Both the position numbers and the translations under genes were made by a program. Below the pieces are notes generated by a model. That model had not been told where the DNA came from and did no database searches. It saw only the letters and a program-made list of their open reading frames with translations. Shown here one piece after another: positions 55,401 to 64,000 of a DNA stretch of 64,000 nt (the first letter of the stretch is position 1; the number at the start of each line of letters is the position of its first letter). This DNA comes from Linyphia triangularis (Eukaryota > Arthropoda > Arachnida > Araneae > Linyphiidae): assembly GCA_963978545.1 (NCBI GenBank), contig OZ021721.1, positions 105,164,366 through 105,228,365 on the forward strand, in the 5' to 3' direction.

Positions 55401-58400
55401 CCTACTTGAAATTGGAGTAGAGCTCTGAAATTTTCAACATAGGAAGTTTTGGCTTTCTAATTGTATGTATGTCAAACAGAATGTTAAAATTATTATTATT
55501 TATTTTTTAATTAATTTTTTTAATTAATTTATTTTTTACAAAGTGACTTCAAATAGAAATACAGTTCTGAAATTTTCAACATAAGTAGTTTTAGCCTTCT
55601 AATTGGACTTTTGAAAAACAGAATGTTAAAATTTTAATTAGTTCTTTTTTAATTAATTTTTTTAATTAATTAATAAATGTTTTACAAAACAATTTCTAAT
55701 AGGGCAACAGCTCTGAAATTTTCAACGTAAGTAGTTTGGCTTTCAAATTGGATTTTTGAAACACAGAATTTTAAATTTTTATTTAGTTCATTTTTGATTA
55801 ATTTTTTAATTAATAAATATGTTACAAAGCGATTTCTAATAGGGCTACATATGAAATTTTCAACACAAATAGTTTTGGCCTTCTAATTGGACTTTTGACA
55901 AAAAGAAAGTTAATATTTTAATTTGTTTTTTAATGAATTTTTAAAATTAATTAATAGTTTACAAAATGTGCAAAGCGAGCTCATGTTTGCATAGCAGTGT
56001 ACCTTTCAATGAGTTAAGTAAGCCTGTGCTTACGTGTCAATGATTTTTTCAGCGAGCGAAGCGAGCTCGATTTTGCATTGCGATTAACCTTTCTGCGAGT
56101 GAAGCACCAAAAATTGGGGTCTATATATCAATGATGGATTTCTGCAACGCGGGGCCTCACAGCTGGCTAAAATAATGCACATGGTAAAATTTCGTGGCGA
56201 AGCACGGGTATTAGCGGGTTCTAGTTCATAATAAACATGGTCAGACTAGTGGTAAGCAACCCATGGCTCGCTTGATGTATGAGAGTGATACATTTGAGTA
56301 ACTCTATTCCAGAATATTTTTGTAGTTTTTTTTTCCCCTTCAATTTTTTAGGTTTTCATTATTAAAGTAATATTTCATCAGTCCAGAAATTTATACAATG
56401 TCCCTATTCTTAATAAATGGACATCAGTATATAATTAAAATCACATAGTATTTAACAACAACACTTACAAGCACTTTGAAGAGGAAATAACCCAGAGCCT
56501 TCATTGTTTAAATATGAGCCAGTTTCTATGAAAATGAATAGAGTTAAATAACATAGCAAACATAAGTATAATAAAAGAAAATTAAAATTATTTTGACTGT
56601 AACAACAAGCACTATACTTTCATAGTAATAATTATAAATGCATATTAAAGATATTCACAATAGTTATATAAAAGATAAATGATGACAACAAAGTCAACAA
56701 ACATAAAACACATCACACATTAACAGTGTGTATCTCTTAATTTGTACATTATCTGAGGGAAATTAAAGTAGTGTATCCTGGAAACTAAAAACAAAATTAC
56801 TCAATCTAAGAGAGTTGAAATATGATGGAATGTATGGCAACTGATTTAAATTTTTACAAAACTAGCCAGTGATAAAGCGTAAAAGCAACACAATCATTAT
56901 AATTTAAATTTAATTAAATGATGCAAATTTTGATAACAACCCAAAAAATCTTCAATTGCATTCTGTTATTCAAATAATTAAATTTTTGCTGTAACAATAA
57001 TTTAATATACCCAAAACTTATATTTTTACTATGGCACAGCAATTACAATTATTATAACTTACACATACCATTAGCAACAATGGTGTCAAGCATAAGCTAA
57101 AATTCTTTATTTTGTTTAGTATAGTGACTATCAACAACACATATTTAGAAAGTAATATATTCTAAGTTTCAAACATATTTGTTAATTCAAGAGCAATACC
57201 AAAAATTGTTGTCCAATGTCTTCAAGCATTTAAGTTAGGCATACAATAAGTTTCATTATTCATTTCCTTGACATATATTCCAGACATGCACAAAAATATA
57301 GGTTCATATATTTAGCGCTCACAGATGTAAATAAATAAACAGTAAGCTTTGAACATCTTTGATGCCAGTCTATTTGTCCAAAACATCAAATGTTGAATAT
57401 TTAGTAACTGATTAGATGATGTAGTTAAATGTGGTCAACATGTGTAGTGTGTACCCAAAAATCAATAAATATATGCACATTTCTTTAATTAAACTTTTTT
57501 TTTTCAAATTCGAGAAAATCTTTTTTCTTTAAGTACATTGTGCTTCAGTACATTGTACCAAATGAAAGAAACATATGAGAGGATGTCAAAAATATGCCAC
57601 AATTATGAACTGTCATGCGTTTTTCAAACATGTAGGACAATTTATATGTGTTAGACGTAAAAAAAAAACACAAATTTTTTTGTTGGAAACTACTTGCCAT
57701 AACCTTGATTTTAGGGTATCGTGTTTAATCTTTTGATCCAGTAGGCTATTTTATGGATGATTATATGATAAAATAACATATCTAATGAAAAATCAGATTT
57801 TACTATTTTCTTAAAATATAATTTTCAAAACATACTTGCAGTATAAAAAGTTAAAATGGGGAAACATAAAAGGCAGTTGGAAATTTGGATGATGCCATTT
57901 GCTGTCAATGGTCCCAAAATAATTATTATATTATTATTCAAATGGCTACTGTCTTAACAAAAAGCAGTATGTTAACTTATTGTAAGAGCTCATACACAGT
58001 GTTTGGTTACAAAATACTCAGAATGACAATCAACTAGTTTTAAGTAATATTTTCTAATTTTATCAAGCTTGATTTGTAAATCAGACAGCCATCTCTAAAA
58101 GTATAAATTCATGATCTTCAAAACATAAATATTCATTAAAATAATTTTAGTTCTTACCTGACTGATGATTTAAAACTTTCTTTGAGTAAAAACTTAAATG
58201 TTCAATACAACCATGCAGGTAGAAAGAAACCATGTACTAAAACTATAAAAATAGTTATCATACAAACAAATACAAATAGAAAAAACATGCTTGTTAGCAT
58301 GAATGATTTGTCTACAATGTTGAGAAATTTTACTAAGCATGCAAAAATGGAGAAAAAAAAACTTTCTTTGTATATGTTTTAAAAATTGTAGCGGTTCATG

Positions 58401-60662
58401 CTGAAATGGGATCATGCAGATAATACTGGATTCAAGTTACAGGGACTATTTTAGCATTGTATTACACAATAAGGGGAACAGAAGCGAATTTCCTGGGAAA
58501 GTTATAAGCCAATACCTGATCAAACTGCTTTTACTACCTGCCCTAAAAGCCTAACCAGAAGGTTAAGTACCACTGAAAAAGCGAAAAGCTAAATTACATG
58601 ACAAAAAATTTCAACCATATGTTCCTGCAGAGATTGTAGAATTTTATAGTGAAAATCTATGGTAAAATAGAGCCGAGACTGATAATTGATGCCGGCTGGC
58701 CCCAAATCAGCAACTACTCTCCCAGGCCACCGTGTTTTTCAGAGTAACTCAGAGAGAGGACATTGCTGATGTTCCTAAGAAGATTGCATTTGTTTTGCTG
58801 GGCTTGAGTGAAGTGTGTGTTAGTGCTACGCAACAAGCTAGAGTTCTAGTGTTCTTTAGCTTTAGTAATTTTGTTCTTAAAACCGATTGTTTTATCGTTC
58901 TTAAATTTCAAATAAATAACCTTATCTGTATTCCATTTGTGCTTTCTATGTGACAATATGTTCCTACAGAGATTAAAGAAATTTGTGGTGATATTTACAG
59001 GTGGATAGCTACTTTCATCTTTTTATCACGCATTTTAATTACAGAGCATACATTTAAATAGTTTTTTAGAAAGAAAATTTAATTGTGCAACTTTTTGTTA
59101 TTTTAAAATATTTATTACTGACCTAACATCGTTATATAAACAAAATCATTATCCACTCGCTCACCACTAATTTGTAAACTTGCCTTAAAGCTAAAGGGGT
59201 GAAATTTGATACAGTAAATTCTTAAAAGCTTATTAGGATATATAAAGATGTTTCTTTCTGATATTTTGTGATCAAAGGAATTAAATTACAGAAATGGGAT
59301 GAAAGGAGTATACGTCATTATATGGGGTCTACCAAATCAATTAACTAGTTTTATCTATAAGTATCTTGACCAATTTAGGTTACTAGGAACGCAATTTTAT
59401 TCTTATGTTTGCGAATAAAGAGATAAAATCGGAGAAGGCGGTGTATTGATAAGCTCATAACTCGAAATCTACAGGACCAATATTAACCAGATTTTTTTCC
59501 AAATAAGTATTTTGAGCAATTCAAAGTATCAGGAAAACAATTTTATACCAATGTTTTGTGATTAAAGGGGTGAAATCAGGATAAAGGATGAAGGAAGGAA
59601 GGTATGCCCATAACTTGAGGTCTAATAAACCAGTTTGAAACATGGTTTTCCCTGAAAATATCAATCTAAATTATCGAGAACAATGATTAGTTTTATTCAG
59701 ATGTTATTACCAAATAATAGTAGAGATAAACTTTTATTTCTCAATGTTAATTATAAGCCTCTTTTAGAATTAAATATTTTTTTTAATATCTTACACATAT
59801 CTATCCTTATAATTATCAAATTCCCTTAATATTGTGCCAATAAATGCAAATACTGAACTCATAAACACATTACCTTCAGCTGCCCGGCACAATCCAGTAT
59901 ATGTTTTTTCCCCCTTTTTTTTCTCAAGATACATTAGGCTGATCTTGTGGGGAGTGCATTTTCAAATAGAAGCATTCTAACAAATGTGTTATTGCAAAAT
60001 ATTTATACTAGAATTAAAATTATTCTACAGGATGTCTCAAAAAGATAACTGGTTTTATTTCTTTTGTTATTAGAGATAAGACATCAATGTAAATTTCAAA
60101 AAAACTTAAGCTATGGCAAGAAATTTTATAAAGAAAGTGTGAGTTTCAGGGGTAATTTTTTTTAAGTTACATTTTTAATTTTCGTACAATCTCTGTAGCG
60201 AAAAAAGGTTGATTACAAAAGTGTTCCTGATACCAAATCACAACACTCTTTAAATTATACTAATGTCTTATCTCTAATAGAAAAAGAAATAAACCCCATT
60301 ACCACCATTTGAGACACTCAATATACTAACAATAGTTCATAATATATCTTTTGATAATAAAAAACTATTTTATTATTTTATTTCAGATTTAGAGCAAAAA
60401 TCAATACTATCATAATTGATTATGTGTTTCCAGTGCTGCAGTTTAAATTTCAAAACTAACAAAGTCAGTACAAAAACTAATGTGGAAAAATTCTACTCCA
60501 GTTCCTAAACAAATAAAGAATGCAAATAATTGACATGCAAAATACAATACATTACCCCTTTCTATACTTTCATATAAATCATGGATAAAGGCATTCAACT
60601 TCTCTTGCTCCTCTTCTGACATATCCAAAGAATCACAATTTTTCACCCAGAAACCAAATGCA
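49352..60662 (-). CDS. SMYD5: SMYD5-like SET-domain protein, C-terminal part (5' partial)
   Basis: SMYD5 is a MYND-less-canonical SET methyltransferase; substrates reported for the family include histones and ribosomal protein eL40, so its exact target here is unknown. Exons on the minus strand: 60662-60556, 56525-56469, 53715-53621, 51508-51438, 49445-49352. All junctions are in phase and give 140 residues plus TAA. The order of motifs matches SMYD5: [40 protein letters not shown] (the NHSC cofactor-site motif), a PGEEI-like turn, [19 protein letters not shown] with the catalytic-type Tyr, then [12 protein letters not shown], the zinc-binding post-SET cluster. The acidic tail is much shorter than the Glu-rich mammalian tail but keeps a similar ending. 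The N-terminal half, including the split SET and MYND-like parts, is not found here. The gene converges with lgs. Confidence 0.92.
49924..50430 (-). mobile_element. 507-bp foldback with ~150-bp inverted arms (mariner-like)
   Basis: TA flanks both ends (49922-49923 and 50431-50432). The arms share TCCCACAAATGACC, GAAGGCGATAGAAAT, GCATTATGCTTAAATTAC and GGGAATTTATTCTCA in inverse orientation. The centre encodes, on the minus strand, [15 protein letters not shown], similar to C-terminal ends of Tc1/mariner-superfamily transposases. It lies in the last SMYD5 intron. Confidence 0.8.
51438..51508 (-). CDS. SMYD5: SMYD5 exon with the SET tyrosine
   Basis: The acceptor is TTGCCAG and the donor is GTTAGT. 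It encodes [20 protein letters not shown] and KLL. The Tyr of CYLD corresponds to the catalytic Tyr of SET proteins. Confidence 0.93.
52805..53041 (-). repeat. tRNA-derived SINE
   Basis: The minus strand starts with ACGGTATAGTGGTTAGCATAC (tRNA D-arm/A-box type) and GCGGGTTCGAGTCCC (B box), a tRNA head of about 70 bases. A non-tRNA body of about 165 bases follows. The head is well preserved but followed by unrelated sequence, so this is a SINE rather than a tRNA gene. Confidence 0.75.
53621..53715 (-). CDS. SMYD5: SMYD5 exon with NHSC motif
   Basis: The acceptor is TTTAAG and the donor is GTAAGT. It encodes [20 protein letters not shown] and [12 protein letters not shown]. The NHSCxPN motif binds S-adenosylmethionine in SET domains. 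Confidence 0.93.
53790..54260 (-). mobile_element. LINE relic (reverse transcriptase C-terminal end)
   Basis: Broken minus-strand frames give [30 protein letters not shown] and [14 protein letters not shown]. These resemble the post-RT segment of RTE/CR1-like elements (LLYGSETW, LGHVLRM, RGRPKKTW type). It has many stops and sits in a SMYD5 intron. Confidence 0.6.
55086..55322 (-). pseudogene. Tc1-like transposase C-terminal fragment
   Basis: [19 protein letters not shown] matches the WPSxSPDLNPIENLW block around the last catalytic residue of Tc1 transposases. The canonical SPDLN is changed and no upstream domain remains. It abuts the Helitron at 55341. Confidence 0.65.
55341..56224 (+). mobile_element. 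Complete short non-autonomous Helitron
   Basis: It starts TCTATAATAATAAAAC after an A (55340) and ends CTAG before a T (56225), the A|T target rule of Helitrons. Just inside the 3' end is a hairpin, CGTGGCGAAGCACG. GCGAGCGAAGCGAGC motifs and four tandem units fill the interior. No Rep/helicase is encoded. Confidence 0.9.
55417..55970 (+). repeat. Four tandem ~130-145-bp units inside the Helitron
   Basis: Each unit repeats CTGAAATTTTCAACATAAGT, AGTTTTGGCCTTCTAATTGG, ACAGAATGTTAAAATTT and a TTAATTAATTTTTT tract, with moderate divergence. Three related units occur in the minus-strand copy near 40730-41060. Confidence 0.85.
56469..56525 (-). CDS. SMYD5: SMYD5 exon
   Basis: 57 bases, with acceptor CATAG and donor GTAAGT. 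It encodes [19 protein letters not shown] plus the first base of the Cys in CNHSC. Confidence 0.9.
58620..58955. repeat. LTR-like unit with a short second copy of its start
   Basis: The unit starts TGTTCCTGCAGAGATT and ends TGTGACA. Three bases later TGTTCCTACAGAGATT restarts, and about 45 bases stay similar. AATAAA occurs near the end (58910-58916). It could be a solo LTR or a partial tandem duplication; no target duplication was found. Confidence 0.45.
60028..60320. mobile_element. Foldback MITE, GGTGTCTCAAAAA family (copy b)
   Basis: The left arm CAGGATGTCTCAAAAAG with TATTAGAGATAAGACATC is mirrored by GATGT-like TAATGTCTTATCTCTAATAG and TTTGAGACACTCA on the right. The inverted arms are about 60 bases, and TA precedes the left end. 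Confidence 0.75.
60556..60662 (-). CDS. SMYD5: SMYD5 exon (first recognised)
   Basis: The acceptor TTTTAG lies at 60664-60663 and the donor G|GTAATG after 60556. It encodes [20 protein letters not shown] and [14 protein letters not shown]. It begins with the last base of a split codon, so an upstream exon exists beyond it. Confidence 0.88.
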
Positions 60663-62059
60663 CTAAAATATTTTTTTTTTTATGAAAGAATTAGAGAAAG
60701 TTCTATAATGTTTAAAAGTTTCATAAGTACAAAACTTTTATTAAAGAAATTCATTTCAAGATCCATACAATGCAATACATAAACTTAAATTTTAGAACCA
60801 TTTAAAAAGTTATTAAGATGATTATAGCAGAAAACTAACTTCTATACAACAGTTATAAAACATTAAGTTCTTACAGGAACTTAATTAACTATCGTCTTTC
60901 TAGAATAATTATCCTAAATCTTTTTGCTCATTTGAATTTCTTTTTATGATATAAGATTTCAATTCACACACAATAATTGTATTAGTTATTAGTGAACAAA
61001 ATGTTGCTTTACACACTTTACATGACATTACACACACTTTAGATGATATTTTAGATACTTTTAACTAAATCATTGTTGCAGAAATTTTTAATGAAGGGTA
61101 AATACAAAGTTTTTTTGCAAACAATAATTGATATGCAGTGAATGAAAACCGTCCATTGAAAATGACAGTCCACCCAAAATAAATTTTGATAGTTTATTAA
61201 AATAAAACTCTATACTAATGAATGCACCGATTAATAGTTTAAAATCAAATGATTTATTTGGCAAATTTGCTAGTAGTTTTTTAGGCTTTGATCATGAAAG
61301 AAGGTAATATTCTTCAAATTTTGTAAGGATAAATATAATTTTTTTTCCAAAATGTGTAAAATTAAGTTTTATGTATGTATTTAATTGTGGAAAGGGTACT
61401 GGAGCTGATGTTCTTATTGTCAAAACAACTAGTTCAAAAAAGATACTTTTAATTAATTGTCATTTGAAAATTCAATTATTATTTGAAAATTCTATTATAG
61501 GACATAATAATTTGACGATTGAAAAACTCAAAATTCAAAAACAAGAAATAAACTTTCAAATGTAAGGATTTTACAATGGGCAATAAGATTGTATTTAGTC
61601 AAGTTATTTTTCAAGTTAACTGTCAGTTATAATAGTTAAGGATTTATGAATATGTTGCAGATGTATGAAATCAAATGACCCCACAAACATTATTACTGAC
61701 AGTTGCTACAAGAATAGAAATATACTAATCAGTTTTGCTTATACTAATTGCAGTTATGAGTTTACTTTTTGATTTTGAAATTATAGTTTTTTAAAAGTAG
61801 TTTTTCCTCATACATTATCATATACATTATATTTTAAACTTTTTTGGATCCTATATGAAGAATACAATTATGTTTAATGTTGAAGTGATTTAATAAGCAT
61901 TCTGCAGAAAATGCATCATATGATAGAATTACACTAGTATTAATTTTTACTCAAATACAAGACAAGATTGCATGAACATCACTAAGTTTTTTTTAATTTT
62001 CACGTATGCACAGTGAAATTTGTAGATCCCAGCAAATATAGGCATGCTCACTAAGTATG
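60663..62059. other. SMYD5 intron or upstream region, no further exon recognised
   Basis: AT-rich. I looked on the minus strand for the next upstream SMYD5 exon and found none with convincing residues. Confidence 0.4.
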
Positions 62060-63720
62060 TGGCTTAGTGTTAAAATTTGGCAACCAGCATTTAAAGGATT
62101 ATAACAGACTGCAACTGAAAACGAGGCAGGGGAAGGCCAGTGAAACTTTTCAAGAATTGGCCTAGATGTGAATAAATATTACTTCTGGCATTTCCAGATT
62201 GTCCCTTGGATGTACGAGATAATCTGTCTCTACAGTATTTTATAGACGCTATCAAAGATTTCAATGCACAACAAGCTACAAAGATAACAGAAAGCAAAGC
62301 CTTGAGGTCTGTCCTCATGTGTGCCATGAGAGTTGAAGCTGCATAGCAAGCTTCTAGAAGAGATTAACGATTTGTTGAGGCATTGACTGAGTATTCTTTT
62401 GAACTTTTCACAAGAAAGCTTCGAGAAATAAAAGCAAAATGGAAATAACGATGAGAAATGTTTGTAGGATCAAGTGTTTGGAAATCCAGAGATGCTTACT
62501 GGTATTCTAAACAGGAAGGATATCTAATATGTGGCTGCCCTGAATTGCATAAAGAAGGGAATAATGCTACGGGGAACATAACATACATACGGAATTGTAA
62601 CAATTCAAGATAAGAAGATGCCATCTCGTTGGACAGATGTTGATGTGTAGAGAAGATGGTTCCCCACTCAGCCATTTCCCATTTCATCCTATCAAGGAGG
62701 AAACCAGTGTTTATTTCTAAAGAAAGAGATTTACAGAACTCCATGCTGTCTGATCTTTGACTAGAGAGTGAATGCAACAATCATACAGATGAATGTAACT
62801 CGGTGCATGAGCAGCCGATTCCTCTATGCGATTCCTTTTGTTCTGCTACAGACTGTGATCAGTGACTTCTGTGCATGGGAAATTAGAAATCAACATTTTC
62901 CTTGGATTAAGTATTTAACACATAAAATTTAAGTCATCAAAATTATTGACTCTTGTATTCTCGGTGATAAGTTTTTGGAGAAAATGGAATTACTTTAAAT
63001 TTTGGAAAAGGCGAGCTTCAAATATGGAGAGGAGAAATCCCACCGAATGATTTGAACACAAAAGAGCTGTGCGTATATCGGATTGTAGCTCTTGAAGACG
63101 TCACCATTCTGCTTATGACAGATTTAGCTGCAGAAAGGCCTGCAGATCTTCCGATTTGGAGCGACAAACTTTAACTCTGCGAGAAGTATCCTAATCTAAA
63201 ATTAGAGTCGGAGAGAGAGAGAGATGTTGGATACCAGATCCCCAACCCCCTTCCTTTAATGTCCAGTATTTAGATGATCTCAAGGCAAGTTTGGAAAACC
63301 TGCATCAATTCACCAGAGAAAATCAACATCATAATGGAGCGCATGAAGATCCGATCCGATACCAAGACCACGGACCAATCATTCCGGAAAGGTGACGGGA
63401 CAAATGGAACCCTAAACCTCAGAGAGGATTCTCCCCTGAGCACCAGACGAACTGTGAAGGACTGTATGATGCCCTTAAGAAGATCAACAATGTCGTAGTA
63501 AGGATCCAATGGATATCTTCCAGTGAACTTAAAGTTGTGCATTACAATAGGCTAGCCCATTATTATAGTAGTAGTGGTTAGATGAAATTTCTTCTTAAGT
63601 AACTTCACTACCAGGAACATGCAGCCTTTATAAGGAGGGGGAAATGTTACATAATTTTCTTGTATAAAGTAATTGTAAATAGCTCAGATATTTCTTTTTG
63701 ATGTTCTATTTTATTAAATT
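62060..63720 (+). mobile_element. Decayed, internally deleted Gypsy relic related to the complete element
   Basis: At 62060-62370 broken frames match the gag of the complete element (RLQLKTRQGKASETFQELA; stops follow). At about 62840-63030 fragments match the protease region (IIDSCILGDKFLEKMEL). At 63260-63580 matches the integrase end (YLDDLKASLENLHQFTREN, ...KVVHYNRLAHYYSS). RT, RNase H and the integrase core are missing. A purine tract GGAGGGGGAAA precedes TGTTACATAATTTT at 63645, the start of a degraded 3' LTR. Confidence 0.8.
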
Positions 63721-63726
63721 CATTTG

Positions 63727-63951
63727 TTAACAATGATAATACCAGGGTTCCATTGAAATCATAGATTTAAAATCAAGAATTTTAAGGACCTTCGAAAATT
63801 TGTTTTCATGCATCAGGTATTTAATGTGTGACTTTACAGCTGCTTTTCTCAGAGCATTAATATCAAAATCTTTCATGCACAATTTGTATTTTGTCTTATA
63901 AATAAACTTTGATGATGGTCTTTGATCTTTGGGCTCGCAAAACGTAAACAC
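63727..63951 (-). pseudogene. Possible transposase N-terminal fragment, unassigned
   Basis: The frame includes FDINALRKAAVKSHIKYLMH, a helical stretch that resembles the LRKxVxxF-type segment of some arthropod DDE transposases. The match is weak, and the frame is cut off from any catalytic domain. Confidence 0.25.
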
Positions 63952-64000
63952 TAATCTTACATGTTCGTCTCAAATAATATAGTGTGTAATTAAAACCAAA

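Overview
The window is eukaryotic, AT-rich genomic DNA with long introns full of transposon debris. The best-conserved gene, a legless/BCL9 homologue, has its closest recognisable motifs in arthropod Legless. The mix of Gypsy, Helitron, hAT, pogo and tRNA-SINE copies suggests an arachnid, probably a spider; the exact lineage is inference. No bacterial-style features (operons, ribosome binding sites, CRISPR) are present.

Two host genes converge. On the + strand, nine exons between 10672 and 30188 splice in phase into one 5244-base reading frame (1747 residues, 5' end missing). It encodes Legless/BCL9, the Wnt co-activator linking Armadillo/beta-catenin to Pygopus: HD1 is in exon 5, HD2 and a third conserved block in exon 7, and conserved C-terminal blocks in exon 9. 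Unexpectedly, its first four exons encode a CECR2-like DDT/WHIM-type module, otherwise found in subunits that partner ISWI remodelling ATPases. This module shares an exon with the low-complexity Legless N-terminus and is the most notable observation here. On the - strand, five exons between 60662 and 49352 encode the C-terminal half of a SMYD5-type SET-domain protein; its 5' exons lie outside the window or were not recognised.

The rest is mostly transposable elements. 1-10.6 kb: a pogo/Tigger relic (3832-5603), a foldback element (5.7-6.5 kb), an internally deleted non-LTR retrotransposon (8.0-9.9 kb) and two tRNA-like SINE copies next to the first legless exon. Legless introns: two hAT copies with perfect 8-bp target duplications, a TTAA-flanked TIR element, pogo-type MITEs and a 72-bp AT repeat. 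Between the genes (30.2-49.3 kb): Helitron fragments, with a complete young Gypsy element (41151-47735) inserted at a Helitron terminus, and a Tigger-like deletion derivative. SMYD5 introns: a mariner-like foldback, a SINE, LINE and Tc1 relics, a complete short Helitron with tandem repeats, and an LTR-like unit. The right edge holds a decayed Gypsy related to the complete one.

The two host genes do not form a visible pathway. Both products are expected to act on transcription or chromatin, or for SMYD5 on protein methylation, but their adjacency is probably incidental.
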